Assembly (NCBI GenBank): GCA_002309765.1
Contig: DBXY01000011.1
Location: forward strand, 1-22,241
Direction of reading: 5' to 3'
Source: Verrucomicrobia bacterium UBA1200
Lineage (GTDB): Bacteria; Verrucomicrobiota; Kiritimatiellia; RFP12; UBA1067
Length of the DNA: 22,241 nt
This document shows positions 14,599 to 22,241 of the stretch, in pieces. A program made the position numbers and the translations under genes. Below the pieces are notes generated by a model, which was not told the origin of the DNA, searched no databases, and saw only the letters and a list, made by a program, of their open reading frames with translations. Numbering within the stretch: position 1 is the stretch's first letter; each line of letters opens with the position of its first letter.

Positions 14599-15828
14599 TT
14601 AATTCTTAACATATTCTATAACCTTGTTGACCAAGGAGAGTAGTCGCTCCAACTCCTGATTTGCTATCCCGACATCCTGAAGCCGCATCCGCGCCATTTC
14701 CAATTCCGTCATCGACTCCAATTCCACCCCCTGCTCCACCAAACCGTTCAGCCCGGCGGTTTGGCGAGGTCGAACGTCCTCAGGGAACAGCAGCAATACG
14801 TTACGTCCCGCCAGTATCGTCCGGAATTCGTTTACCAACGCGCTGAAATCGCCGTCCAATTCCGTCACCTGTACCGAAAGGTAGGTCTTGCGGTTTTCCT
14901 CGCCATGCTCCGCACTCACCGCGTCCCGCAACTCGTCGGCAGTGCCGCGAAGTTGCTTTAACAGCGTCCATTGCGGAATCTCGCGCTTTTCCACAGTGAC
15001 CGGATCGCCGGACCTAGCCCCGAAGGTTACCACGTTCACGTATTTCCGTTGCCCGGCCTCGGCAAAACTCATCTCCAAAGGCGCGCCGGAATAGGCGATC
15101 GTCTCCTTTCCGCCCACACACTGCGGTTGGTGCAAATGTCCCAACGCCACGTAATCCGCGATACCCATCGCGGCCGCGTCAAATCCTCCCAGCCCCCCAA
15201 CATTCGCCATCGCACGCTCGCTCTTTGAGTCGGAGAGTCGGCTGCCCGCCAAATAGCAATGCCCGGTTAACACCACCGGCGCGGTGGCGGCTACCGCCTT
15301 TGCCGACTGCAACGCCAGCGCATAACTCCGTTCAAACCCGCGCCGGACGCGCACCTCGCGCTCCTCTTCGGGATTTCCTTCGTTGCCCAGGTTTGCCAGT
15401 TCGGCGTTGTTCATAAACGGGACTGCGCCGATAACCAAACCAACCGAGCCATCGGCATTTTTCACCGGCACCGCCAACGATGCCGGATTGTCGGCGTCAA
15501 ACGACGCGGACACTACCACCCTTATGCAGGCCAACGGTTCTTTGGCGGATTCCAGCAACGCTTGGGAATCATGGTTGCCCGCAATTACCACCACCCGCTG
15601 ACAAAGCCCGCCGCCGCCGACCCGCGCCAAAAAATCGCAGTACAGTTTCTGGGCCGATGCCGACGGTTGCCGGGTGTCGAAGATGTCACCGGCAATAACC
15701 AGCGCGTCCGGATGTTCCGCCTCGACCAGCTTAACCAGCCATTCCAAAAAATTGCGATGCTCCTCTTCGCGGGACACATCGTGTAACCGCGCACCCAAAT
15801 GCCAATCGCTGGTGTGGATAATTTTCAT
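14599..15828 (-). CDS. sbcD: Exonuclease subunit SbcD (Mre11-like nuclease)
   Basis: SbcD is the metallophosphoesterase nuclease of the SbcCD complex. The 409 residues carry the manganese-site motifs in order: HTSDWHLG at 5-12, GDIFD at 47-51, GNHD at 84-87, LTGHCYLAG at 188-195 (H190) and GHLHQPQ at 230-236. The capping domain follows, and the C-terminal helices (about 340-409) fit the SbcC-binding part. The start was set at ATG 15828; a TTG immediately upstream could also be used, and AAAGGA lies 7-10 bases before these two codons. The gene sits only 14 bases after the cupin gene with no terminator or convincing promoter between them, so it may be read from the glycan-degradation operon. 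Confidence 0.95.
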   Translation of the reverse strand: MKIIHTSDWHLGARLHDVSREEEHRNFLEWLVKLVEAEHPDALVIAGDIFDTRQPSASAQKLYCDFLARVGGGGLCQRVVVIAGNHDSQALLESAKEPLACIRVVVSASFDADNPASLAVPVKNADGSVGLVIGAVPFMNNAELANLGNEGNPEEEREVRVRRGFERSYALALQSAKAVAATAPVVLTGHCYLAGSRLSDSKSERAMANVGGLGGFDAAAMGIADYVALGHLHQPQCVGGKETIAYSGAPLEMSFAEAGQRKYVNVVTFGARSGDPVTVEKREIPQWTLLKQLRGTADELRDAVSAEHGEENRKTYLSVQVTELDGDFSALVNEFRTILAGRNVLLLFPEDVRPRQTAGLNGLVEQGVELESMTELEMARMRLQDVGIANQELERLLSLVNKVIEYVKN

Positions 15829-15842
15829 CAAGATTCTATCCT

Positions 15843-16199
15843 TTATTGAACAACGTCAACTGGACGGTATTCGGTGTTGGCTTTCGAAGTGTCGGAATTC
15901 TCGGCAAGCAACACCCGCGCTTCACGGGAGACAAAGATATGGTGCCATACGCCGGCCTTGACATTATAAACCTTGAACGGAACCATCGGCACCCGTTCGG
16001 CTTTCTCCCCGATGACCAGCGTTGCTTCGCCGGTCAGAAGCACAAAGGCTTCGTCCGTCAGCAGATGCCTTTCCAGCCGCTCGAAGTTTTCCGGATCGAA
16101 ACGCGGCGCGTAGTTGATCATGGCTAACGTCCATTTCGGACCGTCCACGAGCCGACTGTAGCCCTCGCCCTCGTAATTGATAATTTCCAGGCCGTCCAT
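15843..16199 (-). CDS. Small single-domain cupin protein
   Basis: This 118-residue cytoplasmic-type protein (no signal peptide) has a single cupin barrel. Motif 1 reads ERHLLTDEAFVLLTG at 43-57, so the usual HxH pair is E43-x-H45, followed by E50. Motif 2 reads NVKAGVWHHIF at 79-89, with H86 or H87 as the last ligand. A metal site of Glu/His, Glu and His is plausible. Small cupins near pectin genes include KdgF, which acts on unsaturated uronates, but this sequence does not look like KdgF and I do not assign that role. GGAG lies nine bases before the ATG. It is placed 12 bases after the GH28-like gene and 14 before sbcD, so it belongs to the carbohydrate operon by position. Confidence 0.75.
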   Translation of the reverse strand: MDGLEIINYEGEGYSRLVDGPKWTLAMINYAPRFDPENFERLERHLLTDEAFVLLTGEATLVIGEKAERVPMVPFKVYNVKAGVWHHIFVSREARVLLAENSDTSKANTEYRPVDVVQ

Positions 16200-16211
16200 A
16201 GCTCAACTCCA

Positions 16212-19200
16212 TCAGTACACATACAGCAATATTGAATCAGGGGCGAGTGTGCTGTCTTCCTCTTTCCCGCGAAAACGTACAAATGGGGCAACAGGAGCGA
16301 AAACGCCCTTAGGCGTTCCTAAACCAGCGATCTTAACAGACAGCGGCCTGTCCGAGATGTTCCACACGCAGACGGCGCTTGTGCCATCGTCCGCCACAAA
16401 CCGCTTCGCGACAACATCGCCGGAAGAACGGGCATCCCCTCCGTTCACATCATTCAGACGAACCGTGAAGCCTTCCTCGTCCACGAATCTTCCGCGCAGC
16501 AAATACTTCGAGTATTTCTTCTGAAAGTCGCAAACGGACTTAAGGTAGGCGTTCGCCTCGGATTGCGGAGTCCGCTGCATCTCTCCGATATTCGGCAGGC
16601 TAACCACCTCGCCGTAGTCCTCGCGCGTCGGCACCTTGCCGTCGAGCACATACACCCGATCCTGCATATAGCGGATCTCGATCTCGTGACGGAGACCGAA
16701 CGTAACGACATAGTTCGCGAGCGTACGCGGTGCCATGGGGGTGGAAAACCGCGTGGTCATGGGGATTTCGGGGAAGGTGTAGCGGAACATCTCGGGAAAG
16801 GGATCGGCCTTGGCAGGCGTTTCGGCGGCGCGTCCGCGCACGGCCTGCGCGTCGCCCAAAAATGCTCCCGGAGTCCAAGAGTGGAAGAATCCGATCGTGT
16901 CGAGAATCGAATCATGCAGCCCTTCGGTGAAGACCGAGAATTCGGGGTTCGTCTTCCGGACTCCGTCCGCAATGCCGCGCAAAAATACCGGACGCTCCTC
17001 GGCGTATGCATACCACGGTACCGGATGGCCATGTCCCTCGCCCCAGCACTCGAACGGCCGCATCACGCCCTGCTGGTCATAGAGAATCGCGTCCGCCCCA
17101 AACCCAGCCGCCTGCCGCGCAAGCGCGGACATACGGTCGGACCACGCTCCGCCGTAGAGGCAGCCAAGCGCGAATTGGTAAACCGGAATGTCTTTGTACT
17201 TGTGATAGGTCTGAATGAGGAACGAACCGTCGCGTTTCGTAAGCGCGATGTGTTTACCGTACTCATCCCAAAACTTCGTCGCACCGATTTGCTGGAGTTG
17301 TCCGTTCGCGTAGATACAGACGCGAATGCCGCGCCGGTGCGCCTCGGCGATCCCGGCCTTAAGCGCCTCCGCGCCGCCCATCTTCGGATCGGGATCATAG
17401 TCGGGATATAGATGGTCGTGTCCGCCAACAGTCCAACCAAAAAGGCCGATACAGTTCAGTCCGTTCCGCTCCGCGACATCGCACAGTTTGGGGATGTCGG
17501 TATAGGGCCACATCAGTTCTTCGTTTTGCTGCTTCATGATAACGAGCAACCACCCGGTGAGATCGCGGGGCCAAGCGAGCGCGGCGGACATCACTGCAGG
17601 GCGGGTCGAATCGTACCAGGCGCGGTAACGTTTCGCCGCGTCGTGCCAATCGCCCGGCATCCGCGCGAAAACGGTTTCCGGCAACTCCCACCGCTCACCT
17701 GTCCGAATGGAGACCGGATGGCGAAAACGCACATCCGCGTGTTTTTCGTTCGGTGTCCACCTGATGCCAATCGTCTTGGCACGCGCCTTTGGATCGTGCA
17801 CTGCGGCGTAAAATGTGCCGTTACCAGTGTCAAGCGCGACCCACGGCATCGTGAGATCACGGGAAGGATAAAGGCCGGTCTCCAGTGCCATGTGCACGTT
17901 GCCTACTTTTGTCCACGGAGCAGCATCCTTCGCGTCTAGCGGGAAATACCGCAAACGGCGGCCGAATCCGCCCGGAATGTAAAGTGCCGCCTTCGCCGGA
18001 TTGACCGCCATGCTGTCAAGTTTCGGCCCGTTGAACTTAACCACTCGCACACCCTTGGCGTTGTTTTCAACAAACCCCGTGTAAGTCTTCCCCTCCGGCG
18101 TGGTCTGAATATCAAGCGTCACCCGAATGTCAAACGTGCGTTCCCCGCGCTTGAGCGGGCCATAGACGAGACGCCCCTCCTGCGCATCGAATGTTTGCTC
18201 CACGCTTTCGATGGGAATCGGTTTTTCCTCGCCATCCACTTCGAGTTCCATATTCCAGAACACCTTACCGGGATAATAGACGCACTTCACGTTGTTGAGT
18301 TCCACATCCTTGATGTCCTTGAAAAGTTCCTGCGGCGAAGACTTGTCGTTGAACTCGAACACCACGTCACTGAAGTTCCAGTCCATCACATTGTCTTGCG
18401 GACGGAACTTGATGGCAGGAACAGCAGGCGACCTGAATCTGCAGTGCGAGAAGGAGACATCTTTTATAAACGCAATCGGCGTTGTCGTGCCGAAAGTGAT
18501 CAGGTTAAGACGGTTATCGCAAACGATAGACATATTGGAAAAACGGACATTCTCGACCGAGAACGGCAGAAGCGACTCGGGCGGCGGCGGCACAAGGCCG
18601 CGCCCGCGAGGCGGATCCTTGTCCTCGCCTTTCGGCGCGGAGGGGACGGTGAAGCCGATTCCCCAGCGCGAATGGGTCGAGGTGATGTTGTCGAACGAAA
18701 CATCCTTCACCGGTCCATCGCCACGCCAACCCACGCGGATGGCGAAAGCCCCGTAGGAGTTGAGTATGCAGTTACTTACGACAACGCGCTCGCAGGGGCG
18801 CGGCACCTTCATCTGTTCCTGGTGCGTGCGCACAATGAAAGCATCGTCCTGCGAATTGATGACGCAATCGGAGACGACGACATCGCGGCATCCTCCGAAG
18901 TGGAGACCATCGCCGTTGGGGAAACGCCGGTCCGCCTCGACGCGCACTCCCCGCACGCCCACCCGGTCGCAGTCGAGGAACCACGTACTCCATCCGGACG
19001 GGTGAAGAATCAGCACGTCATCGAGGCGCACATCCTTGCAACCCACGAAGAAAACGCAGCGTCCGGTGATGTTCGTGTCGCTGTTGCGGAACCAGCGGTA
19101 ACCGGTCCAATTGGTCTTCGCCTCCTCATGGTGGAATTTCTCGGCGCTGCCGTCAATCGTGCCAGCGCCAGTAATGGCAACATTCGTCTGCCCGACGGTG

Positions 19201-19562
19201 TAGAACATCGCGCGCCGGTTGAAGCGCGGCGAACGTTCCGCGTTCCATACGCTATTTGTTTCGAACAACGGGTACTTGAACGGATCCTCACCGCCTTTGA
19301 GTGTCGCGCCGCGCTCGATGTGGAGTTCCACATTGTTCCGCAGATTGAGCGTATAGGTTATGTATACGCCACCGGAAACCGTGACCCGTCCCCCGCCCTT
19401 CGCGGAACATTCGTCAATCGCCAGCTGGATGGCGGCGGTGTTATCGGTCGAGCCATCGGGTTTTGCGCCGTACTGCGCCACATCAAACGTCGCCGCGCTC
19501 ACTGATAATGCGGTTGTCATTGCGACCGCCATCGCCGACAAATTTAGCTTTGATTTTTTCAT
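16212..19562 (-). CDS. Secreted GH28-like beta-helix fused to a DUF6259-like glycosidase domain
   Basis: This 1116-residue exported protein has a Sec signal peptide (1-23, ending ALSVSA before ATFD). Residues 25-440 are a pectin-lyase/GH28-type beta-helix: FDVAQYGAKPDGSTDNTAAIQ at the start, GAGTIDG, then repeated 'VxxVxFxN' rungs. Residues 440-640 form a beta-rich linker domain, about 660-1000 a TIM-barrel-like domain resembling DUF6259 (WPRDLTGW, HLYPDYDPDP, GIRVCIYANG, ILYDQQG, VFTEGLHD), and about 1020-1116 a final beta domain. D829 and E880 are candidate catalytic residues of the barrel. In the beta-helix the Asp positions N216-G-D218 and D239-D240 remain, but the usual GHG and RIK motifs do not. 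The ATG at 19562 was preferred to an in-frame TTG six codons earlier. A Pro-rich insert lies at 309-333. The substrate is probably a pectic polymer. Confidence 0.82.
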   Translation of the reverse strand: MKKSKLNLSAMAVAMTTALSVSAATFDVAQYGAKPDGSTDNTAAIQLAIDECSAKGGGRVTVSGGVYITYTLNLRNNVELHIERGATLKGGEDPFKYPLFETNSVWNAERSPRFNRRAMFYTVGQTNVAITGAGTIDGSAEKFHHEEAKTNWTGYRWFRNSDTNITGRCVFFVGCKDVRLDDVLILHPSGWSTWFLDCDRVGVRGVRVEADRRFPNGDGLHFGGCRDVVVSDCVINSQDDAFIVRTHQEQMKVPRPCERVVVSNCILNSYGAFAIRVGWRGDGPVKDVSFDNITSTHSRWGIGFTVPSAPKGEDKDPPRGRGLVPPPPESLLPFSVENVRFSNMSIVCDNRLNLITFGTTTPIAFIKDVSFSHCRFRSPAVPAIKFRPQDNVMDWNFSDVVFEFNDKSSPQELFKDIKDVELNNVKCVYYPGKVFWNMELEVDGEEKPIPIESVEQTFDAQEGRLVYGPLKRGERTFDIRVTLDIQTTPEGKTYTGFVENNAKGVRVVKFNGPKLDSMAVNPAKAALYIPGGFGRRLRYFPLDAKDAAPWTKVGNVHMALETGLYPSRDLTMPWVALDTGNGTFYAAVHDPKARAKTIGIRWTPNEKHADVRFRHPVSIRTGERWELPETVFARMPGDWHDAAKRYRAWYDSTRPAVMSAALAWPRDLTGWLLVIMKQQNEELMWPYTDIPKLCDVAERNGLNCIGLFGWTVGGHDHLYPDYDPDPKMGGAEALKAGIAEAHRRGIRVCIYANGQLQQIGATKFWDEYGKHIALTKRDGSFLIQTYHKYKDIPVYQFALGCLYGGAWSDRMSALARQAAGFGADAILYDQQGVMRPFECWGEGHGHPVPWYAYAEERPVFLRGIADGVRKTNPEFSVFTEGLHDSILDTIGFFHSWTPGAFLGDAQAVRGRAAETPAKADPFPEMFRYTFPEIPMTTRFSTPMAPRTLANYVVTFGLRHEIEIRYMQDRVYVLDGKVPTREDYGEVVSLPNIGEMQRTPQSEANAYLKSVCDFQKKYSKYLLRGRFVDEEGFTVRLNDVNGGDARSSGDVVAKRFVADDGTSAVCVWNISDRPLSVKIAGLGTPKGVFAPVAPFVRFRGKEEDSTLAPDSILLYVY

Positions 19563-19576
19563 TCTTATGTCTCTTT

Positions 19577-20767
19577 TCAATCACTGTAAACGCGATCGTC
19601 CCCGCGTACGAGAAACGGCTGATCCAATCCGGCCGCCAGATATTCGCGGAGCGAGATGAACACGGGTTCCATCAGCTCATCAAAGGTATAAGTGCGCGTG
19701 GGTTTGACCGAGGGCGGTTTGATGGGCTTATCGAACGACACGGAACATTCAAGCGTGAGCGTTAACGCGCCGGAGGCGAGGGCAAGCACGGTATTGAGGT
19801 TGATCGTGCCGCGAGGCGTGCGATTCTCCTTGGGCTTGACCGGATTGAGACCCGCCGCATGGATTGCCGCGTTTATGCGATCAGAAATCGCGTTCACCCG
19901 CGCCGTCTTCTCCGGTGCGTCGATTGCGCTGGGGGTAATAGCCGTAGGGGCGTATTCGTAGGAGTGCCCGTTCAAAACGGCATCCACCCGCCAGCGTTCC
20001 GCCAACTTCAACAGGGCGCGAGCCTCCGCCGTGCGGATGTTGCCCGGCGAGGCATCGTGCATGATGTTGAAGCCGTCGGCGTTCGGATAACCGCCGGGGT
20101 AAGACACTTTGTCGAGCGGAAGCGGGAACCACGATTTGCTGCCGCGCCAGCCGACGAGCGAACCGTCCTTCCACGTACCCTGCGACGCGGCACGAAAGTC
20201 ATGCCACGCGAGACCGCGCAAGTGATCGGGCGAAATAGCCCGCCCGTCCATGTTCGCGCACGGCACGATGATGAAACGGTACTTTCCGATGAGGTCTATT
20301 AGCTCGCGATGCGTCTTGCCGCGAAAGTCCTTGCCAGTCTCCAGTTCCTGTATGAGATTCATCGCGCCCGCCACGCACTCCGGTTCCGCGCCGTGGATAC
20401 CCGCCAAGAAGAGAAACGTCTGCTTCGCGGGCGGCGGGTTACCCATGTAGTTTTTCCAAGTGGTGGATGACGATCCGGCGGACCAGTTCGTCTGCGGCGG
20501 CGAGTCGTTGAAATCGCCATAGAAGAGCGCATATACGGGATAACCCAACGGCGTGTGCGCGATTACCTCTTTGCGCGAACACTTTGTCGCGCCGGCGCAA
20601 AGTTCCATAATCTCCAGCGGACGCACCTTCCAGAAGTCAGGGCGCGGTTCGAGTCCGGACAGCGCTATCGGCTTGAATCGCGTCGGTTGGATATCCGCGT
20701 CAGTCTTGGCGAGAAGCGGCAGCGACGCGCCAACCGCCATACTGGCCATGAATTCTCTTCTATTCAT
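19577..20767 (-). CDS. Tat-exported M14 zinc carboxypeptidase-like protein
   Basis: From ATG 20767 the 396-residue protein starts MNRREFMASMAVGASLP, a twin-arginine signal (RREFM plus a hydrophobic stretch). It is therefore likely folded in the cytoplasm and exported. The M14 metallopeptidase motifs are present: zinc ligands H125 and E128 in GIHGAEPE, the substrate-binding region NMDGR at 172-176, third zinc ligand H268 in LNGHSYEY, and the catalytic Glu candidate E340 in TLTLECS. The enzyme would remove a C-terminal residue from a peptide or cleave a related amide. In an operon between two glycan hydrolases, a peptide or amino-acid conjugate of a plant or mucin glycan is a possible target, but that is conjecture. 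The upstream TTG at 20806 would put the Tat motif internally, so it was rejected. It starts 13 bases after the GH51 stop. Confidence 0.82.
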   Translation of the reverse strand: MNRREFMASMAVGASLPLLAKTDADIQPTRFKPIALSGLEPRPDFWKVRPLEIMELCAGATKCSRKEVIAHTPLGYPVYALFYGDFNDSPPQTNWSAGSSSTTWKNYMGNPPPAKQTFLFLAGIHGAEPECVAGAMNLIQELETGKDFRGKTHRELIDLIGKYRFIIVPCANMDGRAISPDHLRGLAWHDFRAASQGTWKDGSLVGWRGSKSWFPLPLDKVSYPGGYPNADGFNIMHDASPGNIRTAEARALLKLAERWRVDAVLNGHSYEYAPTAITPSAIDAPEKTARVNAISDRINAAIHAAGLNPVKPKENRTPRGTINLNTVLALASGALTLTLECSVSFDKPIKPPSVKPTRTYTFDELMEPVFISLREYLAAGLDQPFLVRGDDRVYSD

Positions 20768-20780
20768 TGTTTTCGCTCGC

Positions 20781-22241
20781 TTAATCCGAGAGGCGGACGG
20801 ATGCAAGACCGGCGGGGCCGAGCGTCAGCTCGTAAAACCCGCCAACGACCTTGCCCGTACCGGGCTTGCGCTCGAAACGACAGCCGGACTCGAGCCCGTT
20901 CGGGACAAGCGTCTCCTCCGCGACAATCTTCCCGCGTCCGCCCGCGGGAATGCGGAACGTGCAGGGCTTCACGGTCGAGAAGTTGTAGAACGTCACGTAA
21001 CGCGAGCCGTCCGGCGCGTCGGTAGCAAATGCGTTTTCCGGCAAGTCGGGAATCGCGGACGGCGTTCCGCCCACGTGCCCCTTCCAGAGGCGCATCGCCT
21101 CGCCAAGTGAAGTGAGGTGGCTCTCGAACGGGCTGACTGTTATCGCCTGCTCGTTGATCGCCTGGAAGTAGCAGACGTACGTAAGCCCCGCGTCCTCCCA
21201 GTTGCGCATGAACCCCGTTAGCATCTTCGCCGCATAGAGGCCCTCGACAATAGCTTCCTGACGGTACCACATGTACCAGAGATTCCATTCATCGTAGGAT
21301 ATTCCAATGTTCCACGGAAGGCGCGAACGAAAGGCGCACAACGAGTCCATCGCCCTGTCAACGCACTGCGACACGGTGGCGAAGAGCCTTTCCGTGCTCT
21401 CGGGCGTGGTGTAGTCGTAGAGACAGCCGTCCCATATATCGTAGCGGTGGTAGGAGATCACGGGCGCGAGGGTGTTGAGCGCCTTGGCGCTGTTCTCGAT
21501 CCAGTCGTCCCCACCGCCCGGGTACAGACCCGACGCCGTGATCTTGAGCGTCGGATCGACCTTGAGCATCGCCTCCGCGTGAGGACGCACCATGTCCGTG
21601 TAGCCCTTCGCACCCTTAGGCCCCTCCATGTGGCCATAGCCCATCTCGTTGCCGAGCGACCACAGCTTCACGCGACCGCTGCACGCCTTCACCCAGTCGG
21701 CGGAGTCTTGCGGCTCCTCCCACGTCGCGTTGATGGTGAAGAACGGCTGCGCGCCGATCCGCTCGCAGAGCGCGAGGATGTCTTCCATGCCGATATCGTT
21801 CTGGTCGTAGCCAAGGCCATGTGGCTGCGTCTCGATCTCGGTGTAGCTTTGAAGCGGCGCGCGCTCGTCGGGGTCGGGAATGAGCCCGTCGCGCCAGCGG
21901 TACTCGCCCGCGAAATTGCCGCCCGGCCAGCGGACGATCGAAGTGCCGATGTCGCGCAGGTGCTCGATCACGTCCGCGCGCATCCCGCGGAAGTTGTCAG
22001 CCGGCATCACCGACACCGCACCCACAATCCCGTACTTTCTCCCCTTCACGCCGATGGAGATATCCGCCGTGACGTCCTTCTCCACCGTGAAGTCGAACGC
22101 GATGCGCGTCCAGTTGTCGCGTTTCTTCGTGTTCACCATGAAATCGCGTTCGGCGAGGACCTTTCCGTTCGCGGCGACGCGCAGCACGAATGGCGTATCG
22201 ACGGGATTGAGGGTACTGACGACGGCCCTGAAGTTGTGCGA
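20781..22241 (-). CDS. GH51 alpha-L-arabinofuranosidase, N-terminus outside window
   Basis: The frame is open to the window edge, giving 486 visible residues; the true start and any signal peptide lie beyond it. The first visible 65 residues look like a beta-sandwich module (VLRVAANGKVLAERDF ... KDVTADISIGVKG). The GH51 TIM barrel follows: SIVRWPGGNFAGEYRWRDG, then the acid/base glutamate in LWSLGNEMGYG and the nucleophile glutamate in ISYDEWNLWY, spaced about 120 residues apart. A C-terminal beta domain ends in LASVRLSD. GH51 enzymes remove terminal alpha-L-arabinofuranosyl units from arabinan, arabinoxylan or arabinogalactan. It is the most upstream visible gene of the glycan operon, and its product could be taken up by the symporter-isomerase-AraD system at the other end of the window. 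Confidence 0.9.
   Translation of the reverse strand, partial: SHNFRAVVSTLNPVDTPFVLRVAANGKVLAERDFMVNTKKRDNWTRIAFDFTVEKDVTADISIGVKGRKYGIVGAVSVMPADNFRGMRADVIEHLRDIGTSIVRWPGGNFAGEYRWRDGLIPDPDERAPLQSYTEIETQPHGLGYDQNDIGMEDILALCERIGAQPFFTINATWEEPQDSADWVKACSGRVKLWSLGNEMGYGHMEGPKGAKGYTDMVRPHAEAMLKVDPTLKITASGLYPGGGDDWIENSAKALNTLAPVISYHRYDIWDGCLYDYTTPESTERLFATVSQCVDRAMDSLCAFRSRLPWNIGISYDEWNLWYMWYRQEAIVEGLYAAKMLTGFMRNWEDAGLTYVCYFQAINEQAITVSPFESHLTSLGEAMRLWKGHVGGTPSAIPDLPENAFATDAPDGSRYVTFYNFSTVKPCTFRIPAGGRGKIVAEETLVPNGLESGCRFERKPGTGKVVGGFYELTLGPAGLASVRLSD

Noticed and set aside
15828..15860. TTGACG...TAGAAT as a promoter for sbcD
   Set aside because: The spacer is about 15 bases, and the -10 lies so close to the ATG that the transcript would start inside the gene.
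18195..19505. A 436-codon plus-strand open frame antisense to the GH28-like gene
   Set aside because: The minus-strand protein has a signal peptide and conserved beta-helix motifs; the antisense frame is a shadow.
1..22241. tRNA, rRNA, CRISPR arrays, insertion sequences, prophage genes
   Set aside because: I saw no cloverleaf-like segments, regularly spaced repeats, transposase motifs or phage structural genes on either strand.

Overview
This window looks like a bacterial chromosome segment from a polysaccharide-degrading member of the PVC group, perhaps the Kiritimatiellota, Verrucomicrobiota or Lentisphaerota. That placement is an inference from gene content: a secreted GH28-like/DUF6259 protein, a Tat-exported M14 protein, a COG2407-type sugar isomerase with an SGLT-like symporter, and an S2 protein with a long tail. 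No rRNA, tRNA, CRISPR array or insertion sequence was recognised. All confident genes lie on the minus strand except one small lipoprotein gene at the left edge. The layout is described below from right to left, the direction of transcription.

(1) 22241-11566 is one tightly spaced run. It holds a GH51 alpha-L-arabinofuranosidase (cut by the window edge), a Tat-signal M14 carboxypeptidase-like protein, a 1116-residue secreted protein joining a GH28-like beta-helix to a DUF6259-like TIM barrel, and a small cupin. After a 14-base gap come sbcD and sbcC, the double-strand-break exonuclease. Gaps are 12-14 bases, so a glycan-degradation cluster runs into a DNA repair pair with no visible terminator.

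(2) 11526-9444 is the rpsB-tsf translation operon. It has its own promoter, a structured leader of about 140 nt and a hairpin terminator.

(3) 9391-5271 is a compact housekeeping operon with overlapping or near-overlapping genes: mrp (Fe-S carrier), thiN (thiamine pyrophosphokinase), a MEMO/AmmeMemoRadiSam-B protein, a two-helix membrane protein of unknown function, and gluQ.

(4) 5181-716 is a sugar-uptake operon behind a good sigma70-like promoter (TTGAAC-17-TAAAAT) whose start region carries a 14-bp palindrome. It encodes a sodium/sugar symporter, a fucose/arabinose isomerase-family enzyme, AraD (L-ribulose-5-P 4-epimerase) and then two very small genes. The second of these is a DUF3791 protein. 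The first small gene overlaps araD by ATGA. With the GH51 enzyme at the other end, this suggests growth on arabinose-containing pectin or arabinan. No ribulokinase is present in the window.

(5) 1-658 is visibly more AT-rich and on the plus strand. A perfect 15-bp inverted repeat overlaps a putative promoter, followed by a leader of about 120 nt with a 23-codon ORF and a lipoprotein gene resembling the Sbal_3080 family. It is probably horizontally acquired.

Several starts were moved from the longest ORF to the codon with the better ribosome-binding site or family fit: isomerase, tsf, sbcD, the GH28-like protein and the M14 protein. The most novel-looking items are the GH28-like/DUF6259 fusion with an altered beta-helix active site, the DUF3791 pair coupled to araD, and the AT-rich lipoprotein locus with its palindromic promoter.
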